DNA of 14,908 nucleotides, taken from NCBI GenBank assembly GCA_019307665.1, contig JAFDJC010000064.1, positions 1 through 14,908 of the forward strand, in the 5' to 3' direction. Positions within the stretch are counted from its first letter, which is position 1; each line of letters begins with the position of its first letter. The notes under the pieces are model-generated. The model was not told the DNA's origin, ran no database searches, and worked only from the letters and a program-made list of their open reading frames with translations. Made by a program: the position numbers and the translations under genes. This stretch comes from Deltaproteobacteria bacterium. GTDB taxonomy: Bacteria > Desulfobacterota > Desulfobacteria > Desulfobacterales > SURF-7. Shown one piece after another: positions 1 to 6,431 of the stretch.

Positions 1-1
1 A

Positions 2-505
2 ATCGGCAGGCTTCGTCTTGAAAAATATATTGAAGACTGGGTTACAGAGGGCAATCCAAATGCCGATGTAATGTTGGAGAGAAAACTGACATGGCATGAC
101 CGGATTGTATACGGCTGGGATGCTGTAAAAGAAATTATTGGCAGGGTATGGATTTACGTTATTCTGGGGATCGCTGTCGGTGCAGGAATCCATGGCTATG
201 TGCCAGAGGGATTAATGGCTTCTTTTATGGGAAAGGGGGCATGGTGGTCAGTTCCTTTTGCAGTAATTTTAGGTATTCCCATGTATTCAAATGCTGCCGG
301 AGTTATTCCGGTTGTGGAAGCGCTTATGGGCAAAGGAGCAGCTCTTGGAACAGTCTTGGCATTCATGATGAGTGTTATTGCTCTATCGCTTCCTGAAATG
401 ATAATCCTGAGAAAAGTCCTCAAGCCCAGACTGATAGGCGTTTTTATCTGTGTAGTTGGAAGTGGAATCCTTGTTGTGGGATATCTGTTTAATATAGTGA
501 TTTAA
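2..505 (+). CDS. ArsP-type permease (PF03773 family), 5' truncated by window edge
   Basis: This is the C-terminal part of an inner-membrane permease of the PF03773 (ArsP_1/DUF318) family. Known members export trivalent organoarsenicals or are uncharacterised. The frame is open from base 2, and the residues before the first Met (71) read like the family's cytoplasmic loop (GRLRLEKYIEDWV), so the real start lies upstream of the window. About 167 residues are visible. At least three hydrophobic segments follow the loop, around 98-117, 142-162 and 186-215 of the nucleotide-derived fragment in rough terms. They include the family-like stretches IPMYSNAAGVIPVVEAL and LPEMIILRKVLKPRL. Two thioredoxin-like genes, a ccdA-like gene and an ACR3 pump follow on the same strand, which favours a metalloid-export role. 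The actual substrate (methylarsenite, another metalloid or something else) cannot be told from this fragment. Confidence 0.85.
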   Translation: MGRLRLEKYIEDWVTEGNPNADVMLERKLTWHDRIVYGWDAVKEIIGRVWIYVILGIAVGAGIHGYVPEGLMASFMGKGAWWSVPFAVILGIPMYSNAAGVIPVVEALMGKGAALGTVLAFMMSVIALSLPEMIILRKVLKPRLIGVFICVVGSGILVVGYLFNIVI

Positions 506-541
506 CAAGCTGAAAATAAAATTTTTACAATGGGAGAAAAA

Positions 542-775
542 ATGAAGATAATGATATTGGGACCAGGCTGCGCCAAATGCAAAACAGCCGAAAAAATAGT
601 AAAAAAAGTTGTTGCCGAAACCGATACTGATGCAACTGTTGAAAAAGTAACAGATATGATGGAAATAGCCGGTTATGGAGTGATGAGCACTCCAGCGGTA
701 GTTGTCAATGGGGAAGTAAAATGTGTTGGCAGGATTCCGGAAAAAGATGATATTAAATTGTGGTTGAACAGTTAA
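542..775 (+). CDS. Small glutaredoxin/thioredoxin-like redox protein (PF13192, TM0996/MTH895 type)
   Basis: A 77-residue cytoplasmic thioredoxin-fold protein. An active-site pair Cys10-Ala-Lys-Cys13 follows the first beta strand (MKIMILGPGC), and a later STPAVVVNG segment holds the expected cis-proline. Its length fits the small 'redox-active disulfide protein 2' family. I chose ATG 542 over the in-frame ATG at 530 because a GGGAG at 532-536 sits five bases before 542. It lies 36 bases after the permease gene and 56 before an exported thioredoxin, in what looks like one operon. In similar clusters this protein is found next to PF03773 permeases. A role in reducing arsenic species or shuttling thiols to the permease is inference; the fold and CxxC are directly visible. 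Confidence 0.88.
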   Translation: MKIMILGPGCAKCKTAEKIVKKVVAETDTDATVEKVTDMMEIAGYGVMSTPAVVVNGEVKCVGRIPEKDDIKLWLNS

Positions 776-831
776 TTGTTCTAAGAGGAGCCTCTGAACA
801 ATGTACATTTTACATAGGGGAAAGTATTAGA

Positions 832-1227
832 ATGAAATCTTTAATATTGCAAATGTTTACAGGGACAATCTGCCTTTTTTTATTGTTCGGAACAACATAT
901 GGTGCGAATGACTCACAGGAGTTTAACAATCTTCCGGTAAAAGATATGGTCACCATGATCGATCTGGGTGCGAAAAAATGCATCCCTTGCAAAATGATGG
1001 CACCAATCCTTGTTAAATTAGAAAAGGTTTATAATAAAAAAGCAGTCATATCCTTTATTGATGTCTGGCAGCATCGTGAACAGGCAAAGCGATTTAAAAT
1101 CAGGGCCATTCCAACGCAGATATTTTTCGATAGAGATGGGAAAGAAGTATACCGCCATATCGGTTTTTTAAGCGAGAAAGAGATTGTCGCGCAGTTAAAA
1201 AAAATGGGCGTAGAACTACCGAAGTAA
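832..1227 (+). CDS. Exported thioredoxin-family protein (CIPC active site)
   Basis: A 131-residue thioredoxin-like protein with an N-terminal hydrophobic segment (residues 5-20) that looks like a signal peptide ending near TTYGA, so it probably acts in the periplasm. The active site is Cys50-Ile-Pro-Cys53 (KKCIPCKMMAP) and the cis-proline is Pro94 in RAIPTQ; the rest follows the thioredoxin fold to the end. The open frame reaches back to 760, overlapping the previous gene. ATG 832 was preferred because AGGGG lies at 816-820 and a signal peptide begins there. A CcdA-like membrane protein follows 12 bases later and is the obvious electron donor. The Ile-Pro dipeptide replaces the usual Gly-Pro, so its redox potential may differ from that of standard thioredoxin. 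Its client protein is unknown. Confidence 0.88.
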   Translation: MKSLILQMFTGTICLFLLFGTTYGANDSQEFNNLPVKDMVTMIDLGAKKCIPCKMMAPILVKLEKVYNKKAVISFIDVWQHREQAKRFKIRAIPTQIFFDRDGKEVYRHIGFLSEKEIVAQLKKMGVELPK

Positions 1228-1239
1228 AAAAAATAAGAA

Positions 1240-1890
1240 ATGATGGAAACCATTATGTTTGATTCTTTTTTTATTACCATAAACCAATGGATTTCAGGAG
1301 GAACAACACTTGCCGCTGCCGGTTGTTTCCTGTGGGGGATGGTCAGTGTTCTGTTAAGCCCATGTCATATGGCGTCAATTCCATTGATTGTGGCCTATGT
1401 GGGGGGTCAGCAACAGATACTTAAACCAAAACAGGCAAGTGCATACTCTGTGGCTTTTACCATTGGCCTTTTTATCACGATCGCTTTGATCGGAGTCATT
1501 TGCGCCTTATTGGGACGTATGTTGGGAGATATAGGCAATTACTGGCAAATACTGATCGGCGGTATACTGATCTGGGTGGCATTAGGTATGCTTGGTGTGG
1601 AAAAATGTTCAATGTCAGGTAGTTTACTGTATCGTTTAAATTTTAGAGGGATATTTGGTGCGTTTGTTTTGGGATTGGCCTACGGCGTTTTGTCAGGTTC
1701 CTGCACATTCGGTTTTATAGCACCCATATTGGCAATTATCACTGTCCAGCAAAAAGTGGCCACCGGTATACTGTTTATCATACTTTTTGCCATCGGTCAC
1801 TGTCTGCCGATTGTTGTCGCCGGAAGTTCAACTGCCATCGTTAGAAAATTGATTGAAAACACTACATGGCAAGGCGCGGGAAACACTTAA
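1240..1890 (+). CDS. CcdA/DsbD-like thiol:disulfide transmembrane transporter (short form)
   Basis: A 216-residue integral membrane protein of the CcdA/DsbD transmembrane family, which carries electrons from cytoplasmic thioredoxin to periplasmic thioredoxin-like proteins. The paired transmembrane cysteines are Cys42 in VLLSPCHMASIP and Cys155 in SGSCTFGFIAP, each in the family's conserved setting. A third Cys188 lies in GHCLPIV. I count five hydrophobic segments (about 22-45, 66-90, 102-120, 136-165, 172-196). The usual sixth is missing because the frame stops soon after the fifth. The start is not certain: ATGs at 1240, 1243 and 1255 are in reach and none has a strong ribosome site. The preceding gene encodes a periplasmic thioredoxin, its likely partner. 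The stop overlaps the AAGGAG ribosome site of the ACR3 gene, so the two are probably co-translated. Confidence 0.87.
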   Translation: MMETIMFDSFFITINQWISGGTTLAAAGCFLWGMVSVLLSPCHMASIPLIVAYVGGQQQILKPKQASAYSVAFTIGLFITIALIGVICALLGRMLGDIGNYWQILIGGILIWVALGMLGVEKCSMSGSLLYRLNFRGIFGAFVLGLAYGVLSGSCTFGFIAPILAIITVQQKVATGILFIILFAIGHCLPIVVAGSSTAIVRKLIENTTWQGAGNT

Positions 1891-1902
1891 GGAGTTGTCC
1901 TG

Positions 1903-3006
1903 ATGACTGAGAAAAGACAGCTGACTGAGAAAAGACAGCTTTCATTTTTAGACAGGTTTTTAACATTATGGATTTTTCTGGCCATGTTTATCGGTGTGGG
2001 CGGCGGTTATTTTTATCCGGGAATCCGGGATGTAATCAATCATTTCCAGGTGGGAACAACCAATATCCCCATTGCTATTGGATTGATATTAATGATGTAC
2101 CCACCCCTTGCGAAGGTCAAATATGAACAACTCGGGCATGTTTTTAAGAATTATAAGGTTTTGGTTCTGTCACTGGTTCAAAACTGGGTAATCGGCCCGA
2201 TATTGATGTTTCTGCTGGCCATCGCCTTTCTTTCAAGCCATCACGAATACATGGTGGGGTTGATCCTTATCGGTCTTGCAAGATGCATTGCAATGGTAAT
2301 TGTCTGGAATGATCTTGCATCGGGCGACACCGAATACTGTGCGGGGCTTGTAGCCTTCAATTCAATCTTCCAGGTCCTGTTTTTTTCAGTATACGCATAT
2401 ATTTTTATAACGGTCATACCAAAGTGGATCGGGCTTGAAGGCGCAGTCGTGAATATCTCAATTGGCCAGATAGCAGAAAGCGTATTTATCTATCTTGGCA
2501 TTCCTTTTATCGCGGGTCTTGTCACACGTTTCATTGGTTTGAAAACAAAAGGAAAAGAATGGTACGAGCAAAAGTTTATTCCCAAAATCAGCCCCATAAC
2601 GCTGATTGCTCTTCTTTTTACTATTTTGGTGATGTTTTCCCTGAAAGGAGAATATATTGTTCAACTCCCGCTGGATGTCGTCCGGATAGCTATTCCTTTA
2701 TGTATTTATTTCGTTATTATGTTTTTTGTTTCTTTCTTTCTCTCAATGAAAGCCGGGGCGACATACGAACAATCAACATCTCTTAGTTTTACTGCAGCTT
2801 CAAACAACTTTGAACTGGCAATTGCCGTGGCAATAGCTGTATTCGGCATTGACTCCGGTCAGGCTTTTGCGGCTGTAATCGGCCCTCTTGTAGAGGTGCC
2901 GGTTTTGATTGCCATGGTTAATGTTGCCTTCTGGTTTAAGCGTAAATTCTTCTTACATACAGTTGAAACGCCAACAGGAATACGCCATATTTCTGTCAAG
3001 CCATAA
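1903..3006 (+). CDS. acr3: ACR3-family arsenite efflux permease
   Basis: A 367-residue, roughly ten-helix inner-membrane carrier that extrudes arsenite. Two residues known to be essential in the Alkaliphilus metalliredigens Acr3 (recalled as Cys129 and Glu305) match Cys128 in GLARCIAMVIVWNDLASGD and Glu304 in AASNNFELAIAVA here, with identical spacing. The family stretches YPPLAKVKYEQLG and GPLVEVPVLI are also present. AAGGAG at 1889-1894 gives a good ribosome site for ATG 1903. The N-terminus starts with a duplicated TEKRQL block caused by an 18-base tandem repeat. It is the last gene of the plus-strand cluster and faces the convergent cytochrome operon. No arsR repressor or arsenate reductase arsC is seen in the window; either could lie upstream of base 1. 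Confidence 0.95.
   Translation: MTEKRQLTEKRQLSFLDRFLTLWIFLAMFIGVGGGYFYPGIRDVINHFQVGTTNIPIAIGLILMMYPPLAKVKYEQLGHVFKNYKVLVLSLVQNWVIGPILMFLLAIAFLSSHHEYMVGLILIGLARCIAMVIVWNDLASGDTEYCAGLVAFNSIFQVLFFSVYAYIFITVIPKWIGLEGAVVNISIGQIAESVFIYLGIPFIAGLVTRFIGLKTKGKEWYEQKFIPKISPITLIALLFTILVMFSLKGEYIVQLPLDVVRIAIPLCIYFVIMFFVSFFLSMKAGATYEQSTSLSFTAASNNFELAIAVAIAVFGIDSGQAFAAVIGPLVEVPVLIAMVNVAFWFKRKFFLHTVETPTGIRHISVKP
1904..1939 (+). repeat. 18-bp perfect tandem duplication at the start of the ACR3 gene
   Basis: The unit TGACTGAGAAAAGACAGC occurs twice back to back (1904-1921 and 1922-1939), overlapping the start codon. It is a multiple of three, so the reading frame is kept and the protein gains a second TEKRQL in its cytoplasmic N-terminal tail. 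It looks like a recent replication-slippage event with little functional effect. Confidence 0.95.
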
Positions 3007-3028
3007 AGAGAAATCGTAATAGCTGTCG

Positions 3029-3041
3029 CGGCCTAAGGCCG
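3029..3041. terminator. Possible weak bidirectional terminator hairpin
   Basis: CGGCC (3029-3033) and GGCCG (3037-3041) form a five-pair GC stem with loop TAA in the 57-base gap between the convergent ACR3 and cytochrome b genes. A short T run at 3050-3053 follows some bases later on the plus strand. The position is right for a terminator, but the stem is short and the T tract poor. Confidence 0.3.
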
Positions 3042-3063
3042 ACTGAAGGTTTTGAGGCCACTT

Positions 3064-3894
3064 CTAATGAAGAGTGATATACCGGCTGTATATGATTCCG
3101 TTTATTAATAAATAGATACCAAAAACCAGGGCGGCATATCCAAAAATATAATAGAGCGCCCGGTACCAGAGGACTGGAGGATTTGTATGGGAAAGCTCTA
3201 ATTTTCCATCTTCTTTTAAACGCGCTATCCATGACGGTTTTTCTTCCATCGCTTCTTCCATTGATACACTTCCTGAGAACATTGCTTCATTCATGGGGAA
3301 ACTGGAAGGCCGAAGGTGGCCAATAAAAAAATGAACGATGAAGATGTATGTCACCGCCAGAATGGCCTCAGCACGATGCAGGAGGGCAGCAACATTTAAA
3401 ATCCACCCGGGCATAAACCTGCTTGTCAAGAGAGGGTACATCAACATAAGGCCGGTAATTGCCAAGAGGGGCATCCCCCAGAAAACGGCCCAATAATCAA
3501 ATTTTTCCCAATAAGTCCAGCGGCCCAGTTTGGGTGGTGACCCAAGACCGAAAAGCCACATCGTACGCTGCCAAAGATCTTTAAAGTCTTGCAGATTGGG
3601 AACTAGTGAATCCGGGCCAAAAATGCTTGTTCCCAGATCTTTCCAGTTGATCCTGGACAGGAGATACAGGGTATGAATCACAAAACATGCTATCATTAAT
3701 ATGCCTATCCGTTTATGGATTAAGAGAGAGGTCTCATATCCACCGAAAATGACATTCAATTTTTTTCCCCAAACTGTGGTGATGAACAAACGGCTGACAC
3801 CGGTTGCTGTCTGAATAAGAAATGTCAACATAAGAAAAAGATGAAACATCCGATCAATGATACTGAACCGTTTGATGCGTGTTTTCGCCGTCAT
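3064..3894 (-). CDS. FdnI-like membrane b-type cytochrome
   Basis: A 276-residue inner-membrane dihaem cytochrome b, similar to the b subunits of formate dehydrogenase-N (FdnI) and NiFe hydrogenase, which exchange electrons with quinone. There are four main hydrophobic segments (around 16-36, 60-80, 134-156, 168-190) and an extra one near 246-268. The likely haem-ligand histidines are His18, His60, His173 and His188, with His74 and His193 nearby; FdnI uses His18, His57, His155 and His169 (recalled). The region KFDYWAVFWG before the third helix is typical of the family. Its ATG overlaps the stop of the trihaem cytochrome gene (ATGA), so the two are translationally coupled and probably form a complex. 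There is no dehydrogenase or hydrogenase catalytic subunit next to it, so the electron source or sink is unknown; direct quinone coupling to the c-type haems is the likeliest role. Confidence 0.88.
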   Translation of the reverse strand: MTAKTRIKRFSIIDRMFHLFLMLTFLIQTATGVSRLFITTVWGKKLNVIFGGYETSLLIHKRIGILMIACFVIHTLYLLSRINWKDLGTSIFGPDSLVPNLQDFKDLWQRTMWLFGLGSPPKLGRWTYWEKFDYWAVFWGMPLLAITGLMLMYPLLTSRFMPGWILNVAALLHRAEAILAVTYIFIVHFFIGHLRPSSFPMNEAMFSGSVSMEEAMEEKPSWIARLKEDGKLELSHTNPPVLWYRALYYIFGYAALVFGIYLLINGIIYSRYITLH

Positions 3895-4574
3895 TTTTCT
3901 TTTTCCTTTTTGTATCCAAACAACTCTCTTAAGCCCACTAAGAGACTATGGGGGATAAAGAATGCCAGTGTGCCAACTAAAAGCACCAGCATAAACCAAT
4001 ACGTATAATACAAAGCGGGAAAGTCCTTTTTAGCGGTGGCTGATCCCGCCGCCGGTTCATGGACAACATAACTACTAAAGGAGGCGCTGGCACCTTCATG
4101 GCATTTGGCGCACACATACGCATGTTTCCGAATGGGGTTCAGGGGTGAATAGTAGTGGTTGATACTGGCGATGGGTTCTCCACCATGGCATTGTCGACAG
4201 GTTATGTTGGCCCGGGTCGTATGAATATCGTGCGTTTCACTGCTATGGCAGTCCTCGCAGCGTCTGCCTGTGTAAAACTTGATGCCCATGTGAGAGTCGG
4301 ACAGGCGCGTGCGCGAACGCACGACAGCGGCATTGGGGCTGTATGGGAAAAGCCCCCGCTTGACGCCGGGAATTTCTATCAGTGGGCTTTGGCGGCGCGG
4401 ATGGACCTCATACTCTTCATAGTAACCGGTGCTCACCTCATATTGCTTGTACCGCCGGATTGCTGAGGCCACTTCCTCCTGGGTGGTTGCAATCTCAGGC
4501 AGGAGCAGTAAGCCCAACAGGATTACTGCTCCCATGAAAAATTGAGTTCCCCGGATACAAATTATTTTTCCCAT
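3891..4574 (-). CDS. Trihaem c-type cytochrome with C-terminal membrane anchor
   Basis: A 227-residue periplasmic electron-transfer protein. An N-terminal hydrophobic signal or anchor segment (residues 10-27) precedes a soluble part with three CXXCH haem-attachment motifs (CEDCH 106-110, CRQCH 126-130, CAKCH 155-159). A second hydrophobic helix (about 188-208) follows, with His209 just after it, then a basic cytoplasmic tail. This layout is like the cytochrome-c half of proteins fused to an FdnI-like b domain in metal-reducing bacteria. Here the b-type half is the next gene, overlapping by four bases. AGGAG precedes the ATG by about eight bases. It lies 23 bases downstream of the octahaem gene, so electrons could pass b cytochrome to trihaem to octahaem or the reverse. 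No substrate-reduction site is visible. Confidence 0.87.
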   Translation of the reverse strand: MGKIICIRGTQFFMGAVILLGLLLLPEIATTQEEVASAIRRYKQYEVSTGYYEEYEVHPRRQSPLIEIPGVKRGLFPYSPNAAVVRSRTRLSDSHMGIKFYTGRRCEDCHSSETHDIHTTRANITCRQCHGGEPIASINHYYSPLNPIRKHAYVCAKCHEGASASFSSYVVHEPAAGSATAKKDFPALYYTYWFMLVLLVGTLAFFIPHSLLVGLRELFGYKKEKEK

Positions 4575-4597
4575 AACGCACTCCTGCGTGTTTATTT

Positions 4598-5863
4598 CTA
4601 TTTATATCCAATGGATTTGATTGTCTGCCCCAGGGGTTTGGGAAGCACGGCAAACGTTTCCCAGGCCTTTTGGAGTTCCCCCAGATCCTGGTTTTTATGT
4701 TTGTGGCAAGTCTGGCAAGAGTTGGGAACCTTGGGGTTCTTCAGGGTATCTTCGGGCAGCAGGGTCGCGAACACGTGGCTGTGAATATCACCGGACTCCG
4801 CGCTTTTGGCAATCTTCGGCATATGGCAGCCTATACAGTTCGCAAAGGAATGGATGGAGTGCCCTAGATTGTTGTTAATCATCTCATGGCATTGGAAGCA
4901 CTGCTTGGAACCTGCGGCCATCGTTTGCGAGCGGGTAGACGGAACACCTAACTGATGTACGTAATGACATGATGTGCAGGTGACCCCTACCTCGTAATGT
5001 TTCGATTGCTGCCAGTCGATAAATTGCTGATGATGTCCCTTGGAAAATTCGTTGGCATATACGTGCTTGACATCGCCGGTGGCAAAAGACGTTGACTTGT
5101 AATAAGCTGAAAGAGCTTTCCCCGGTTCATAGCCAACCGGCCAGCCGCCCCCTTTTTTCTGGGTCGCCTTGCCGCGATTGTGGCAGGAACCGCAAATCTG
5201 GGCGGCAACCCCCATGGTCAGTTTGGCGGGGTTGACGATCGTCTGGCGTTTTTCAAAAACTGCAGTCTTGGGGAGGGCCGCATGCCAGGAACCTTTGCCG
5301 TGGCAAGCTTCACAGGCAACACCCGGTTCTTTAAAGGTATTGTTTTCCAGATCAACGCCGGTAGCGTGGCAACCGCCACATTTGAGGAGCCAGGGGCGTT
5401 TATCCCAGTCTTTTTCGTGATAATTCACCCATCGATCGGTTGCCGCGTTGTATTGAATGGGTGAGATGAAAAAAGTATCGTCTTTTTTAACCAGAAAGCG
5501 CTGTTTCCACTGGCTGCCAATAGTGTATAGAATTTCATCCTTTTGGGGGACATACACTTTATCCGCCGGCACTTTTAGTTTTGCGCTCAGTTTCGCCAGG
5601 TCCGCACGGATCCGTTTTTCTTCAATGGGAACAATAATCGCATCTTCGTTCTTTTTTGCATCCTGCAGCATGCGGCTGTGCATGGTCATCTTCCAGGAGT
5701 CATAGTGCTCTAGATGACACATTTTACATGTGTCAGATCCTACGAAATTTTTTGGATTCGCAAGAACAGCATCAATATCTACTGGAGGTTCTGTTCCACA
5801 AGCGAAAAATATTCCAGCTAAAACGATTAATAAAACTGACTTTAGAGTAAGTTCCTTTTTCAT
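4598..5863 (-). CDS. Octahaem c-type cytochrome, probable lipoprotein (cytochrome c554-like)
   Basis: A 421-residue exported multihaem cytochrome with eight CXXCH motifs (CKMCH 46-50, CGGCH 162-166, CEACH 184-188, CGSCH 224-228, CTSCH 296-300, CFQCH 322-326, CIGCH 343-347, CQTCH 383-387). The start VGSDTCKMCHLEHYDSWK is typical of cytochrome c554-type domains. The signal segment (residues 8-21) ends at Cys22 in IFFAC, which could be lipidated although the -3 Phe is atypical for a lipobox. Haems 1 and 2 are separated by a 110-residue stretch without haem motifs (GSQWKQRFLVKKDD region), which may be a small folded insert. No CXXCK or other variant haem motif is present, which argues against a NrfA-like nitrite reductase. 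The AAGGGGGAT ribosome site is good. It is the first gene of the operon with the trihaem and b-type cytochromes. Probable role: periplasmic or outer-membrane-side electron transfer; the partner is unknown. Confidence 0.9.
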   Translation of the reverse strand: MKKELTLKSVLLIVLAGIFFACGTEPPVDIDAVLANPKNFVGSDTCKMCHLEHYDSWKMTMHSRMLQDAKKNEDAIIVPIEEKRIRADLAKLSAKLKVPADKVYVPQKDEILYTIGSQWKQRFLVKKDDTFFISPIQYNAATDRWVNYHEKDWDKRPWLLKCGGCHATGVDLENNTFKEPGVACEACHGKGSWHAALPKTAVFEKRQTIVNPAKLTMGVAAQICGSCHNRGKATQKKGGGWPVGYEPGKALSAYYKSTSFATGDVKHVYANEFSKGHHQQFIDWQQSKHYEVGVTCTSCHYVHQLGVPSTRSQTMAAGSKQCFQCHEMINNNLGHSIHSFANCIGCHMPKIAKSAESGDIHSHVFATLLPEDTLKNPKVPNSCQTCHKHKNQDLGELQKAWETFAVLPKPLGQTIKSIGYK

Positions 5864-6008
5864 TTTATCCCCCTTGGACAGATAATCTGATCCACATATA
5901 AGAGTAAATAACTTACTGTAAATATAAAGTATATATAGATATAACCGTTAACTTTCGGTTAGTCTAATCGTTTTAGCACGTTAGAGATATGGAGGATTCG
6001 CAAATTCG

Positions 6009-6038
6009 TACTGGTTCTTTAACCGTAAAGATCCAGTA
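6009..6038. repeat. 30-base interrupted palindrome (hairpin)
   Basis: The arms TACTGG-T-TCTTTA and TAAAGA-T-CCAGTA pair as twelve base pairs with one T:T mismatch around the tetraloop ACCG. No T run follows on either strand, so it is not a typical intrinsic terminator. It could be an operator, a structured leader of a small RNA, or a relic of a mobile element. Confidence 0.75.
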
Positions 6039-6089
6039 GCTTCATAGCGACACTAACAGTTTGATTATTAAGTGAGCATGTTATAGAAA

Positions 6090-6110
6090 AGTTCTGAATA
6101 AATCAGAACT
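6090..6110. repeat. Perfect 8-bp inverted repeat, 5-base spacer
   Basis: AGTTCTGA (6090-6097) and TCAGAACT (6103-6110) are exact reverse complements around ATAAA. The size and symmetry fit a dimeric regulator's binding site. Its distance from icmF (about 320 bases) and from the octahaem gene (about 230 bases) leaves the target unclear. Confidence 0.55.
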
Positions 6111-6327
6111 ATATTATCATTTGGAAGGAAATTTTGAATCTGTCGATGTTTTCATGCTTACTAAAAAGAAAATGGTTTTTCAAGAAAAAAATCGCACAAT
6201 GCGCAAATTAATATTTCGACTGTTTGAAAAACAGATGTCAGCTATTTCCTGTAATCCATGATCAAATCACATTAAAAGAATATATTTTATTTGGCATTAT
6301 TACACAGTAACATAATAGAAGAATATA

Positions 6328-6355
6328 TTGAAATTTAAACCGGAACTATTATAGA
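6328..6355 (+). promoter_or_regulatory. Candidate sigma70-type promoter upstream of icmF
   Basis: TTGAAA (6328-6333) and TATAGA (6350-6355) are separated by 16 bases, about 75 bases before the icmF start. In an AT-rich region such matches occur by chance, so this is only a candidate. Confidence 0.25.
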
Positions 6356-6356
6356 A

Positions 6357-6376
6357 TCATTTTTCTATAAAAATGA
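6357..6376. repeat. Inverted repeat at the candidate icmF promoter
   Basis: TCATTTTT (6357-6364) and AAAAATGA (6369-6376) pair perfectly around CTAT, just downstream of the candidate -10 element and 55 bases before icmF. The position would suit a repressor site. The stem is almost all A:T, so it may be a by-product of base composition. Confidence 0.4.
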
Positions 6377-6431
6377 CAGAAATGACTGATTTGTTTATCG
6401 GTAATAAACAGGCATATATTGAGGAGAGAGT

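Larger units (their letters stand above)
5864..6431. other. AT-rich divergent intergenic region with hairpins, no gene seen
   Basis: This 568-base spacer separates the minus-strand cytochrome operon from the plus-strand icmF operon, so both promoters should lie in it. It is clearly more AT-rich than the flanking genes. Only tiny ORFs occur, such as 16 codons from ATG 5989, and none has a convincing ribosome site. The minus-strand side (5900-5960) is a long TA-rich tract that could hold a promoter, but no good -35/-10 pair with normal spacing was found. Inverted repeats at 5942-5961 (TAACCG/CGGTTA), 6009-6038, 6090-6110 and 6357-6376 are listed separately where notable. Confidence 0.7.

Noticed and set aside
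760..831. N-terminal extension of the exported thioredoxin from ATG 760
   Set aside because: It overlaps the upstream gene and would bury the signal peptide; ATG 832 has a ribosome site and begins a normal signal sequence.
4155..5464. Several plus-strand open frames opposite the cytochrome genes
   Set aside because: They are antisense shadows of genes with clear haem motifs and have no ribosome sites or family features.
5989..6039. 16-codon ORF overlapping the large hairpin as a leader peptide
   Set aside because: No convincing ribosome site, no tell-tale codon run, and icmF is almost 400 bases downstream.
6294..6312. Sigma54-type promoter (TGGCAT...) upstream of icmF
   Set aside because: The second element (TTGCA-like, with GC at -12) is absent at the required spacing.
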